Shown in pieces: positions 33,610 to 41,096 of a DNA stretch of 64,000 nucleotides (the stretch's first letter is position 1; every line of letters begins with the position of its first letter). This DNA is from Bacillota bacterium (GTDB lineage Bacteria > Bacillota > Clostridia > Peptostreptococcales > Anaerovoracaceae). The stretch is from NCBI GenBank assembly GCA_019420305.1, contig JAHZHL010000029.1, forward strand, positions 215,590-279,589. Reading direction: 5' to 3'. Below the pieces are notes generated by a model. That model did not search any database and had not been told where the DNA came from. It saw only the letters and a list, made by a program, of their open reading frames with translations. The position numbers and the translations under genes were made by a program.

Positions 33610-34574
33610 TTTTTCACCACCTTGAATCCAAGTTTTCGGATCATTGCCAGATCCGTCTCAATTCCAATTCCCGCAGTCGTCAGCATATCTCCCGTAATTG
33701 CCGCGTTGGCGCCGGATCGGAAGGCGCTTTCGCCCCGGTCCGGCAGCAGTCCCCGTCCTCCTGCCAGGCGGATTGCCGCGTCCGGAAGGGCAAAACGAAA
33801 AATCGCCACAGTCCGATCCACTTCATCCGGAGTCAAAGGCGGCTGGTGTTCCATCGGTGTTCCCGGAATCGGATTGAGCAGATTGATCGGTACAGAGCGG
33901 ATTCCCAGACACCGCAGCGCCACCGCCAGGCCGACACGGTCTTCCATGGTTTCCCCCATGCCGATAATTCCGCCGCTGCAGACTTCCAGCCCTGCCTTCC
34001 GCGCTGCCCGGATGGCGCGCACCTTATCTTCAAACCGGTGGGTCGTGCAAACCTCAGGGAAAAAAGATGCGGAAGCTTCCAGATTGTTGTGGCAGCGGCT
34101 TACCCCGGCCTCCCCCAGCCTGCGGAACTGTGCTTCGTTCAAAAGTCCGAGGGACGCGCATAAAGAGATCCTTCCCTTAGCGGCTATCCGCCGGTATGCT
34201 TTGCACAGCGCTTCCAGTTCGGTTTCGGAAAGACGTTTTCCGGATGTCACCACAGAAAACCGGAGAACTCCTTTATCCGCGTTATACTCCGCCTCCTGTA
34301 CAATCGTCTCTTTTGAAAGCAGCGGATATTCCCGGATCTCCGTTTCGTAGCAGGCGGACTGGGCGCAGTATTTACAGTCCTCGCTGCATCTTCCGCTTTT
34401 TCCATTGAAAATCGTACAGAGATCAAAGGCGTCTCCGCAGAAGGTCTTTCGCAGCGTGTCCGCCGCCTGCCGCAGCTTTGGAAGGGGTTCTCCTGCCAGC
34501 AGGTTCAGCTCTTCCTCGGACAGCGAGCCTCCATCGCGCAAAGTCTCAACCGCTTTCTCTATTATCTTTGTCAT
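33606..34574 (-). CDS. bioB: biotin synthase
   Basis: A 322-residue radical SAM enzyme that inserts sulfur into dethiobiotin. The SAM cluster motif is C63-x3-C67-x2-C70 in GRCSEDCKYCAQS. GIIGMGETMEDRVGLA and PINLLNPIPGTPME are BioB signatures. The C-terminal AAITGDMLTTAGIGIETD resembles the stretch that closes BioB proteins. A longer frame begins at 34670, but the ATG at 34574 follows AAAGGAG and overlaps the bioY stop, so it is the likely start. The enzyme also needs a second Fe-S cluster and acts in the cytoplasm. Confidence 0.97.
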   Translation of the reverse strand: MTKIIEKAVETLRDGGSLSEEELNLLAGEPLPKLRQAADTLRKTFCGDAFDLCTIFNGKSGRCSEDCKYCAQSACYETEIREYPLLSKETIVQEAEYNADKGVLRFSVVTSGKRLSETELEALCKAYRRIAAKGRISLCASLGLLNEAQFRRLGEAGVSRCHNNLEASASFFPEVCTTHRFEDKVRAIRAARKAGLEVCSGGIIGMGETMEDRVGLAVALRCLGIRSVPINLLNPIPGTPMEHQPPLTPDEVDRTVAIFRFALPDAAIRLAGGRGLLPDRGESAFRSGANAAITGDMLTTAGIGIETDLAMIRKLGFKVVKK

Positions 34575-35164
34575 TTTGCGCTTCTCCTTTCCCCGCCCCC
34601 CGCCGGGGCCAAATTGCCTCGCCTTAATACCGGGATCATCCGTTTTCCCACACTGGCGCATAAAAGGCAAAGGGCCAGATCACCGGGCACTGCCAGCAGG
34701 ACCCCATATAAAAACAGCGGCCAGAAAGCAACAGGCGTCCCAAGGGCAAGCCTGCAGATCAGATAACAGTAAAGAAGTCCGACGGCGTACACCGCCGCAA
34801 GGCCCGCCAGTCCCGCTCCCAGAAGCTTTGAGAAAGACGGCTCTCGCACCCCTTCCGTCAATTTTCCCGTCAGAAAGGTTCCTGTCGCGAATCCGATCAG
34901 ATACCCGAAGCTTGGCACCAGCACATAGCCCGGACCGCCTCCCTGGGCAAAAATCGGAAGCCCCGCGAGCCCCAGCGCGAGATATACCAGAACGCTGGCC
35001 GTGCCGAGCCTTGAGCCGAGAAACATTCCCGCGAGGGTTGTAAAGAAAAACTGAAGGGTAAAGGGAACCACCGGAACCGGAATCCGGATAAACGCGCCGA
35101 CCGCGATGAGCGCGGCGAAAAGTCCGCACAGAATCATACTCTGAATCGAAATGGATTTTGTCAT
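34571..35164 (-). CDS. bioY: biotin transporter substrate-binding subunit BioY
   Basis: A 197-residue membrane protein with six predicted helices, the S-component of an ECF biotin transporter. ALIAVGAFIRIPVPVVPFTLQ and GGPGYVLVPSFGYLIGF are BioY family segments. It lacks its own T and A subunits nearby; the EcfT-EcfA1-EcfA2 module encoded at 60551-63037 could serve it. As first gene of the operon it lies directly behind a BirA-like operator, so uptake and synthesis of biotin are controlled together. Confidence 0.95.
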   Translation of the reverse strand: MTKSISIQSMILCGLFAALIAVGAFIRIPVPVVPFTLQFFFTTLAGMFLGSRLGTASVLVYLALGLAGLPIFAQGGGPGYVLVPSFGYLIGFATGTFLTGKLTEGVREPSFSKLLGAGLAGLAAVYAVGLLYCYLICRLALGTPVAFWPLFLYGVLLAVPGDLALCLLCASVGKRMIPVLRRGNLAPAGGGERRSAK

Positions 35165-35194
35165 TGCTGCCTCCCGTAAGCGTATTTTCTTACT

Positions 35195-35248
35195 ATATTA
35201 TACGGGCGCACGCTGATTGTCAACCGTATTCTATTTTTAAGTTTACAA
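35195..35248 (-). promoter_or_regulatory. biotin operon promoter with BirA-like operator
   Basis: On the minus strand TTGACA (35223-35218), a 17-bp spacer and TAATAT (35200-35195) form the promoter; TATAAT at 15 bp is an alternative. TTGTCAACC (35217-35225) and AGTTTACAA (35240-35248) face each other across 14 bp. This is close to the Firmicute BirA operator TTGTTAACC-N14-16-GGTTAACAA. The right half covers the -35 box, so binding would block RNA polymerase. Confidence 0.75.
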
Positions 35249-35255
35249 TATATTT

Positions 35256-35299
35256 AAAAAAACAGGCCCGGGTTCGCGATATTCGCGCCTCCGATCCTG
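35256..35299 (-). terminator. intrinsic terminator after the four-helix-type gene
   Basis: CAGG..CGCG at 35263-35287 pairs imperfectly with the GC-rich segment up to 35299. On the minus strand the stem ends in seven T (35262-35256). It isolates the gene at 35307 from the bio promoter. Confidence 0.65.
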
Positions 35300-35306
35300 C
35301 TTTCCG

Positions 35307-35747
35307 TTACAGATACGTTTTAAACCGTTCCACGTTGCTTTCTTCAAACTTTTTAAGACGCTCCATCAGTTCCAGAATATCCGGTTCAGCCTTATCCTGG
35401 TATTTGTGTATATTTTTAATTGCGTCAATTACCCCCATGTTGCTCCCCACCATCAGCATTTCCGCAATATGGGATGTGGAATCATCATTCAGAGTCTGAA
35501 AATTTATCATCAGGTAGGTTCGTATCTTTTCAAAGGCAGACAGCCCTTCCTCATTAAAACCGTTTGTTTCCAGCATCTGCGCCGCTTTGTCATGGATGCT
35601 CCGATATTCTTTCAGCTGGGCGTGCAGATGCTTTTTGAATGTTTCATCCGCCGCAATGTCCAGAAGCTGGGTAATCGTATCCACTCCCATCTGCGAGTTC
35701 TGATAAATAAAATTTAAAAGCTCCGCGTTATGATTTGTTTCATTCAT
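35307..35747 (-). CDS. small all-helical protein of unknown function
   Basis: A 146-residue, acidic, strongly helical protein (NAELLNFIYQNSQMGVDTITQLLDIA..., KHLHAQLKEYRSIHDKAAQML..., FEKIRTYLMINFQTLNDDSTSHIAEMLMVGSNMGVIDAIKNIHKY). The spacing of helices and the scattered His/Glu recall ferritin-like four-helix bundles, but no clear di-iron ExxH motif is visible. I cannot name the family. The frame extends to a GTG at 35756, which would put the ribosome binding site too close; the ATG at 35747 follows AAAGGAG at ten bases and is preferred. It appears monocistronic. Confidence 0.75.
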   Translation of the reverse strand: MNETNHNAELLNFIYQNSQMGVDTITQLLDIAADETFKKHLHAQLKEYRSIHDKAAQMLETNGFNEEGLSAFEKIRTYLMINFQTLNDDSTSHIAEMLMVGSNMGVIDAIKNIHKYQDKAEPDILELMERLKKFEESNVERFKTYL

Positions 35748-35809
35748 CCTGTTCACACTCCTTTGTTGTTAGTATGAACCGGGTATCCTCATTTTATCCT
35801 TCGGGGCAC

Positions 35810-36127
35810 TCAATCCCCAAACCACATATGCGCTTCCATTCGCACCCGCCCGTCCAGTGTGAAGGCAACCCCTTCTTCCTCCAGAAGCAGCCGCTGTTCG
35901 TTGATACCGTCATGTTCGAACACCCTGGCAAGGCGGCCCTCCCGGTTAACGACCCGATGGCAGGGAAGTCCATCCGGACTTGTATTCAGGGCATAGCCGA
36001 CCGCCCGTGAAAGCCTTGGGTTCCCAATCATGCGGGCAATCTGCCCATAGGTCGTCACCCTGCCGCGCGGAATCCTCGCAACGATTTCGTATACTTTTTC
36101 AAAGGTGTTCTGCCCCGGTTTCTGCAT
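35810..36127 (-). CDS. MGMT-family (alkyltransferase-like) DNA repair protein
   Basis: A 105-residue single-domain member of the methylated-DNA-protein cysteine methyltransferase family. PRGRVTTYGQIARMIG is the helix-turn-helix region and LPCHRVVNREGRL (C56) the active-site motif. The size equals alkyltransferase-like proteins, which usually replace Cys by Trp, but the cysteine is kept here. It may therefore be either a minimal methyltransferase or an ATL-like damage sensor. The frame opens at 36193, but the ATG at 36127 follows GGAGG. Confidence 0.85.
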   Translation of the reverse strand: MQKPGQNTFEKVYEIVARIPRGRVTTYGQIARMIGNPRLSRAVGYALNTSPDGLPCHRVVNREGRLARVFEHDGINEQRLLLEEEGVAFTLDGRVRMEAHMWFGD

Positions 36128-36151
36128 GATCTGCCTTCCTCCCCTATGATG

Positions 36152-36182
36152 AAAAAAGGACACCGCTTTTCCGCGATGTCCC
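36152..36182 (-). terminator. terminator of the ribosomal protein operon
   Basis: GGACACCGC (36158-36166) pairs with GCGATGTCC (36173-36181, one mismatch) and six T follow on the minus strand (36157-36152). It lies 18 bp after the rplQ stop and ends the S10-spc-alpha transcript. Confidence 0.9.
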
Positions 36183-36199
36183 ATTTCAAGCAAAGTTCG

Positions 36200-36541
36200 T
36201 TATACTAATTCTAAAAATACAACCTCAGCGCAGTCGCCGCGTCTTGGTCCCAGTTTTAAAATTCTTGTATATCCGCCGTTTCTATCCGCATAGTTCGGCG
36301 CGATTTCATCAAACAGCTTTGTAACAACGTCTTCGTCATATACGTACGCGAGCACCTGTCTTCTTGCATGGAGATCTCCGCGTTTAGCGAGAGTAATCAT
36401 CTTTTCAGCCTGACGTCTGGCTTCCTTTGCTCTGTGCTCCGTTGTGGAAATCCGGCCTTCTCGCAGAAGATCCGTAACCAGATTTCTCAGCATTGCCTTT
36501 CTGTGAGCAGTAGGTCTGCCTAGTTTTCTATATCCCGGCAT
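36200..36541 (-). CDS. rplQ: 50S ribosomal protein L17
   Basis: A 113-residue protein, the usual short L17 length. MPGYRKLGRPTAHRKAMLRNLVTDLLREGRI is the family N-terminus. L17 is specific to bacteria and sits near the polypeptide exit on the 50S surface. It ends the alpha operon part as in nearly all bacteria, 90 bp after rpoA. That gap holds a hairpin at 36579-36611, which could alter the ratio of L17 to RpoA. The operon terminator follows at 36152-36182. Confidence 0.98.
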   Translation of the reverse strand: MPGYRKLGRPTAHRKAMLRNLVTDLLREGRISTTEHRAKEARRQAEKMITLAKRGDLHARRQVLAYVYDEDVVTKLFDEIAPNYADRNGGYTRILKLGPRRGDCAEVVFLELV

Positions 36542-36578
36542 CGCTAAATCCTCCTTTGTTTTATTCTAAGATAAGCCA

Positions 36579-36611
36579 CGGAATTCTACGCGGGAAAGCG
36601 CGGGAATTCCG
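36579..36611 (-). other. hairpin between rpoA and rplQ
   Basis: CGGAATTC (36579-36586) pairs perfectly with GAATTCCG (36604-36611), and inner CGCG/GCGCG bases extend the stem. No T-run follows. It lies in the 90-bp gap before rplQ and could be an RNA processing or stabilising structure. Confidence 0.5.
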
Positions 36612-36631
36612 GACTGACCTGACGCCTGCGG

Positions 36632-37579
36632 CTATTCGTCGCTTTGCCGCAGACCGAGGCCCAATTCTTCTAGTTTGTGTTTTACTTCGTCCAAAGATTT
36701 TTTACCAAGGTTTCTGACTTTCATCATGTCTTCTTCTGAACGATGGGTCAGTTCTTCCACAGTATTGATGGCGGCACGCTTGAGACAGTTGAAGGAGCGA
36801 ACAGAAAGCTCCAGTTCTTCAATGGTCATTTCCAGCGCTTTTTCCTTCTGATCTTCTTCTTTCTCCACCATGATCTCCATCGTATCCGTGCTATCCGTCA
36901 GCTCAATAAACAGGTTCAGATGTTCCTGCATAATCTTCGCGCCGATGGATACCCCTTCGCTCGGTGTGATCGAACCGTCTGTCCAGATTTCCAGAACCAG
37001 CCTGTCATAGTCAGTTACCTGCCCAACTCTGGTATTTTCAACGGTAAAGTTCACCTTTCTGACTGGTGTGTAAATCGAATCCGTCGGGATTACCGCAATC
37101 GGAGTGCTTTCCGTTTTGTTCTGATCCGCGGAAACATATCCTCTGCCTTTCGCCAGATTCATTTCCATAACCAGCGTAGCGTTTTCCTCCAGCGTGGCGA
37201 TATGCAGATCCGGATTGCAGATTTCCAGGTCGGAATCCCCAATAATGTCTGCTGCCGTCACTTCCTTCGGACCGATCGCATTGATCAGAACCTTTTTAGT
37301 ATTTTCTCCGTTCAGCTTAACCGCTAACTTTTTCAGATTTAAAATAATCTCTGTAACGTCTTCTTTGACTCCTGGTATGGTTGAAAACTCGTGAAGTATT
37401 CCGTCGATTTTCACTGATGTAACCGCTACGCCCGGAAGAGAGCTCAAGAGAATTCTTCTCAGGCTGTTACCCAGTGTCGTGCCATATCCTCTTTCCAGAG
37501 GTTCAATAACGAATTTTCCGTAATTGGGATCTTCGTTTGAAAATACACATTCAATTGTTGGTTTTTCGATTTCTATCAC
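36632..37579 (-). CDS. rpoA: DNA-directed RNA polymerase subunit alpha
   Basis: A 315-residue alpha subunit of normal length. The N-terminal domain (about 1-230; KFVIEPLERGYGTTLGNSLRRILLSSLPGVAVTSVKIDG) dimerises and seeds polymerase assembly. After a linker rich in Glu/Lys (about 232-245), the C-terminal domain (about 250-315; LELSVRSFNCLKRAAINTVEELTHRSEEDMMKVRNLGKKSLDEVKHKLEELGLGL) binds UP elements and activators. It follows rpsD by 58 bp, the standard place in the alpha operon. Confidence 0.99.
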   Translation of the reverse strand: MIEIEKPTIECVFSNEDPNYGKFVIEPLERGYGTTLGNSLRRILLSSLPGVAVTSVKIDGILHEFSTIPGVKEDVTEIILNLKKLAVKLNGENTKKVLINAIGPKEVTAADIIGDSDLEICNPDLHIATLEENATLVMEMNLAKGRGYVSADQNKTESTPIAVIPTDSIYTPVRKVNFTVENTRVGQVTDYDRLVLEIWTDGSITPSEGVSIGAKIMQEHLNLFIELTDSTDTMEIMVEKEEDQKEKALEMTIEELELSVRSFNCLKRAAINTVEELTHRSEEDMMKVRNLGKKSLDEVKHKLEELGLGLRQSDE

Positions 37580-37637
37580 TCAAAACCCTCCTTTTCCCCA
37601 AATAGTCAACTAATAAGCGTTCTCATTAATCAACTAA

Positions 37638-38225
37638 TTACTTGGAATACAACTCAACGATCAGATGTTCTTCAATAGGAGTATCAATTTGATCTCTGGT
37701 CGGATCAGCCAGTACTGTCCCTTCCAGCTTATCTCTGTCAACGCTGAGCCACCCAGGAGTACCTACCGTCATTTCCTTGATTTCCTTGAACTTCGGGGAT
37801 TTCATGCTCTTTTCTCTCACTGTGATGACATCTCCCGGCTTTACCTGGTAGGACGGAATATTTACCTTTTTTCCGTTTACAAGATAGTGATTGTGTACAA
37901 CCAGCTGTCTCGCTTCTCTTCTCGTAGTGGAAAGTCCCATCCGGTAAACAACATTATCCAGCCGCTTTTCCAGCATAATCAGCAGGTTTTCACCTGTGAT
38001 TCCCTTCTTTCTGGCGGCTTTTTCAAACGTGTTTCTGAACTGTTTTTCCAGAACACCATATATAAACTTGGCTCTCTGCTTTTCACGAAGCTGGAGTGCG
38101 TAATCACTCATTTTTCTTGTGTTTCTCTGCGGAGTTCTTTTGGACTCCTTGAAAATGCCCATGTGGCTTGGATCGATCTGAAGGGATCTGCATCTCTTCA
38201 GAATAGGGTCTCTATTTACTGCCAT
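37638..38225 (-). CDS. rpsD: 30S ribosomal protein S4
   Basis: A 195-residue S4. The S4 RNA-binding domain covers about 90-150 (RLDNVVYRMGLSTTRREARQLVVHNHYLVNGKKV). The N-terminus has only one cysteine (KRCRSLQ), so this is the zinc-free form. S4 binds the 5' domain of 16S rRNA first during 30S assembly and helps keep decoding accurate. In Bacillus it represses its own gene through a leader. Here rpsD lies inside the alpha operon, 18 bp after rpsK, with no separate leader. Confidence 0.98.
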   Translation of the reverse strand: MAVNRDPILKRCRSLQIDPSHMGIFKESKRTPQRNTRKMSDYALQLREKQRAKFIYGVLEKQFRNTFEKAARKKGITGENLLIMLEKRLDNVVYRMGLSTTRREARQLVVHNHYLVNGKKVNIPSYQVKPGDVITVREKSMKSPKFKEIKEMTVGTPGWLSVDRDKLEGTVLADPTRDQIDTPIEEHLIVELYSK

Positions 38226-38243
38226 ACTATTTTCCTCCCTTCA

Positions 38244-38642
38244 TCAAACTCTTCTTCTCTTCGGCGGTCTGCACCCATTGTGCGGAATAGGTGTAATATC
38301 TTTAATCATTGTGATCTCAAGTCCTGCACTCTGAAGCGCCCGAATCGCGGCTTCTCTTCCGGAACCCGGTCCCTTTACATAGACTTCCACTGTCTTAAGA
38401 CCATGCTCCATTGCTCCTTTTGCCGCTTCTTCCGCCGCCATCTGAGCCGCGAACGGAGTAGATTTTCTCGATCCCTTGAATCCCAGCGCGCCGGCACTGG
38501 ACCATGATAACGCGTTTCCGCTTAAATCTGTAAGCGTTACAAGCGTATTGTTGAAGGTAGACTGAATATGCGCCTGGCCTTTTTCAACGTGCTTGCGCTC
38601 TCTTCTCTTTTTTCTAGCTGCTTTCTTCACCGCTTTAGCCAT
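38244..38642 (-). CDS. rpsK: 30S ribosomal protein S11
   Basis: A 132-residue S11 with HIQSTFNNTLVTLTDLSGNALSWSSAGALGFKGSRKSTPFAAQ and the C-terminal TPIPHNGCRPPKRRRV, both family signatures. S11 lies on the platform of the 30S subunit next to the E-site and mRNA exit. The N-terminal extension is rich in Lys/Arg (KAVKKAARKKRRERKH), as in other clostridia. It follows rpsM by 12 bp. Confidence 0.98.
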   Translation of the reverse strand: MAKAVKKAARKKRRERKHVEKGQAHIQSTFNNTLVTLTDLSGNALSWSSAGALGFKGSRKSTPFAAQMAAEEAAKGAMEHGLKTVEVYVKGPGSGREAAIRALQSAGLEITMIKDITPIPHNGCRPPKRRRV

Positions 38643-38654
38643 TGTTCTACCTCC

Positions 38655-39023
38655 TTACTTCTTCTTTCTTCCTACAGTCTTCTTCGGACCTTTGCGAGTT
38701 CTAGCGTTCGTTTTTGTCTTCTGTCCTCTTACCGGAAGACCTCTTCTATGTCTGATTCCTCTGTAGCAGCCGATTTCCATCAGACGCTTGATGTTCAGAG
38801 AAACGTCTCTTCTCAGGTCACCTTCTACTACATATTCCTGGTCAATGATCTTTCGGATCTTACCAGCTTCTTCTTCGGATAAATCCTTCACTCTTGTGTC
38901 CGGATTGATCCCTGCCTTTTCCAAAATCGCGTTTGCTGTCGGTCTGCCAATACCATAGATGTATGTCAGGCCAATTTCAACTCTCTTCTCTCTTGGTAAA
39001 TCGACACCGGCTATACGAGCCAT
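38655..39023 (-). CDS. rpsM: 30S ribosomal protein S13
   Basis: A 122-residue S13 starting MARIAGVDLPREKRVEIGLTYIYGIG and ending in the basic tail ARTRKGPKKTVGRKKK, which reaches the P-site tRNA. The frame stays open upstream to 39116, but the ATG at 39023 follows GGAGGG and gives the family start. S13 forms bridges to the 50S subunit from the 30S head. It is preceded by an unusually long, structured gap after rpmJ (39024-39313). Confidence 0.98.
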   Translation of the reverse strand: MARIAGVDLPREKRVEIGLTYIYGIGRPTANAILEKAGINPDTRVKDLSEEEAGKIRKIIDQEYVVEGDLRRDVSLNIKRLMEIGCYRGIRHRRGLPVRGQKTKTNARTRKGPKKTVGRKKK

Positions 39024-39317
39024 ATTTCCCTCCTGTTCCCATCTTCCGTCACGCAGCCTTTCATATCTCACGACATGGGGCGTAATATAAACGGGATGTT
39101 CTTTTGCGTCATGCAAATAAAAAATAACTACTATCTATTGAAAACCGCCAGCCTAAAAACGCAGCCGCCCGGCCGGCGAGCCTTCACCAACTTAAAATCC
39201 GTCACGAGCGAACTGTTCTTCAATTCGCCCCTGTCTAATGAAAATGTTCTTGCGAAGGTGACCTCCGCAGCCCTCCCAGGGCGAGGACAAGTCACCGCAG
39301 CAAAACATTTTCATTAG
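39024..39317 (-). other. structured intergenic region between rpmJ and rpsM
   Basis: This 290-bp gap interrupts a very compact operon. CTAATGAAAATGTT (39235-39248) and AACATTTTCATTAG (39304-39317, which includes the rpmJ stop) form a perfect 14-bp stem. A nested GGTGAC/GTCACC pair (39258-39263, 39291-39296) and GCCCT/AGGGC (39270-39274, 39278-39282) lie inside, giving one long RNA hairpin of about 83 nt. Further down, a GC-rich stem near 39163-39182 is followed by five T on the minus strand (39159-39155), like an attenuator. It could regulate the rpsM-rpsK-rpsD-rpoA-rplQ part. No gene is seen in it. Confidence 0.6.
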
Positions 39318-39427
39318 CCTTGTCTCTGCTTGTGCTTCGGGTTCTCACAGATAACCATGACTCTCCCTTTGCGTTTGATTACTTTGCACTTTTCGCAGAT
39401 TGGTTTTACGGAAGCTCTAACTTTCAT
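39314..39427 (-). CDS. rpmJ: 50S ribosomal protein L36
   Basis: A 37-residue protein: MKVRASVKPICEKCKVIKRK at the start, then GRVMVICENPKHKQRQG. C11, C14, C27 and H32 form the zinc site of the C+ form of L36. L36 is the smallest 50S protein and sits near the peptidyl transferase region. It was found from the gap between infA and rpsM. The ATG at 39427 follows GGAGG and lies 24 bp after the infA stop, the normal order. Confidence 0.97.
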   Translation of the reverse strand: MKVRASVKPICEKCKVIKRKGRVMVICENPKHKQRQG

Positions 39428-39451
39428 TTCGCAATCCTCCTAACCTATTCG

Positions 39452-39673
39452 TTATGCCTTTCCTCTCCAGGTAATTCTGCCTCTCGTCAGATCATAGGGA
39501 GAAAGCTCCACTTTTACCTTATCTCCCGGCAGAATCCGGATAAAGTTCATTCTTATTTTTCCTGAAACGTGTGCCAGCACTTCGTGTCCGGTCTCCAGCC
39601 TTACGACAAACATCGCGTTCGGCTGTGCGTCTATAACCGTTCCTTCTGCTTCAATGACGTCTTTCTTCGCCAT
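39452..39673 (-). CDS. infA: translation initiation factor IF-1
   Basis: A 73-residue OB-fold protein: KKDVIEAEGTVIDAQPNAMFVVRLETGHEVLAHVSGKIRMNFIRILPGDKV is the IF-1 core, with the RITWR C-terminal end. IF-1 covers the A-site of the 30S subunit during initiation. Its length and its place between map and rpmJ are as in most Firmicutes. The ATG at 39673 follows GAGAGGTG. Confidence 0.98.
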   Translation of the reverse strand: MAKKDVIEAEGTVIDAQPNAMFVVRLETGHEVLAHVSGKIRMNFIRILPGDKVKVELSPYDLTRGRITWRGKA

Positions 39674-39690
39674 AATAACACCTCTCTTTT

Positions 39691-40437
39691 TTACAATGTA
39701 AGCAATTCCGGCTCACCATCCGTAATTACAACCGAATTTTCGTAATGGGCCGCCAGTTTTCCGTCCAGAGTGACAACTGTCCAGTTATCAAGAAGCGTCT
39801 CCACTTCGTAACTGCCCTGCGTAATCATCGGCTCAATAGCAAAAACCATGCCCTTTGCCAGCCGCGGACCTCTGCCCGGAGCTCCGAAATTGGGTATCTG
39901 AGGATCCTCATGCATGTCTCTGCCTACACCGTGTCCGACAAAATCCCGGATGACACCAAAGCCTTCACTCTCCACTTTTTCCTGAATCGCGTGGGAGATG
40001 TCAGAAAGCCGGTATCCAACCCTGCAGAACTTCAGGCCTTCAAAGAAGCTGTCTCTCGCCGCGTCGATCAGACGCTGCGCTTCGGAATCAATCGCTCCTA
40101 CGCCGTAGGTCCTCGCCGCGTCGCTTACATAGCCTTTATAAGTGGCGCCTGTGTCTACACTGACAATGTCACCCTCCTTCAGCTTGCGTTTCTTTGAAGG
40201 GATGCCGTGAACCACTTCCTCATTTACAGATACGCAGGCGCTGGCAGGAAAGTCATACAGTCCTTTGAAAGATGGAACCATATCTTTTTTCCGGATGATT
40301 TCTTCCACGAAGCAGTCAATGTCCATCGTGGAAATCCCCGGTTTAATAAAATGTTCCAGCTCTCTCAGGATTTCCGCGGTAACCTTCCCGGCGGCGCGCA
40401 TTATGTCTACTTCCTGATCGGATTTGATGATGATCAT
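39691..40437 (-). CDS. map: type I methionine aminopeptidase
   Basis: A 248-residue pita-bread-fold metallopeptidase that removes the initiator methionine. The metal ligands are in VDTGATYKGYVSDAART (two Asp), FVGHGVGRDMHE (His), FAIEPM (Glu) and YENSVVI (Glu). The usual N-terminal extension for type Ia is absent, as in Bacillus Map. It follows adk by 2 bp, in the standard secY-adk-map-infA order. Confidence 0.98.
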   Translation of the reverse strand: MIIIKSDQEVDIMRAAGKVTAEILRELEHFIKPGISTMDIDCFVEEIIRKKDMVPSFKGLYDFPASACVSVNEEVVHGIPSKKRKLKEGDIVSVDTGATYKGYVSDAARTYGVGAIDSEAQRLIDAARDSFFEGLKFCRVGYRLSDISHAIQEKVESEGFGVIRDFVGHGVGRDMHEDPQIPNFGAPGRGPRLAKGMVFAIEPMITQGSYEVETLLDNWTVVTLDGKLAAHYENSVVITDGEPELLTL

Positions 40438-40439
40438 AT

Positions 40440-41084
40440 TTACTCACCCAGAACACTTACAATGCTGTTAAATACATTTTCCAGTCCGATTGCACCGTCA
40501 ATATGCGCGATGTTGCCGGCCTTTTCATAGTATTCAACAAGCGGCATTGTCTGCGAATTATATACCTCGATTCTGTTCTCTACGGTTTCTGCCGTATCGT
40601 CGGCTCTCTGCATCAGCTCTCCGCCGCACTTATCACATACGCCTTCCTTTTTCGGCGGCATATTGGTAACGTGATAAGTTGCTCCGCATGCTTTGCAGAC
40701 TCTTCTGCCGATCAGTCTTGTCATCAATTCTTCTTTTTCTACGGCAATATCCAAAACCTTGTCGATTTTTTTGCCGTGATTCGCAAGGAATTCATCCAGC
40801 TTTTCCGCCTGGTAAACCGTTCTCGGAAAACCATCCAGCAGGAAGCCTTCTTTACAGTCATCCTCAAGCAGTCTGGACGTCGCGATTTCGCACACCAGAT
40901 CGTCGGGAACCAGTTCGCCCTTATCCATGTATTCTTTTGCCTTTTTCCCCAGCTCTGTGCCGTTTTTAATATTGGCTCTGAAAATGTCGCCGGTGGAAAT
41001 ATGCGGAATATGGTATTTCTCAACAATTTTCGCTGCCTGAGTGCCTTTTCCGGCACCCGGAGGGCCTAATAAAACTAAATTCAT
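40440..41084 (-). CDS. adk: adenylate kinase
   Basis: A 214-residue kinase that balances ATP, ADP and AMP. The P-loop GPPGAGKGT (7-15) and DGFPRT are present. The LID has CKACGATYHVT and GVCDKCGGEL, four cysteines that bind zinc, as in Gram-positive adenylate kinases. The gene follows secY by 12 bp with a GGAGGT ribosome binding site. Confidence 0.98.
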   Translation of the reverse strand: MNLVLLGPPGAGKGTQAAKIVEKYHIPHISTGDIFRANIKNGTELGKKAKEYMDKGELVPDDLVCEIATSRLLEDDCKEGFLLDGFPRTVYQAEKLDEFLANHGKKIDKVLDIAVEKEELMTRLIGRRVCKACGATYHVTNMPPKKEGVCDKCGGELMQRADDTAETVENRIEVYNSQTMPLVEYYEKAGNIAHIDGAIGLENVFNSIVSVLGE

Positions 41085-41096
41085 TTTTTTACCTCC

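Noticed and set aside
39024..39116. N-terminal extension of S13 starting at 39116
   Set aside because: The frame is open, but the family start MARIAGVD at 39023 has a proper GGAGGG site and the extra 31 residues do not resemble any S13.
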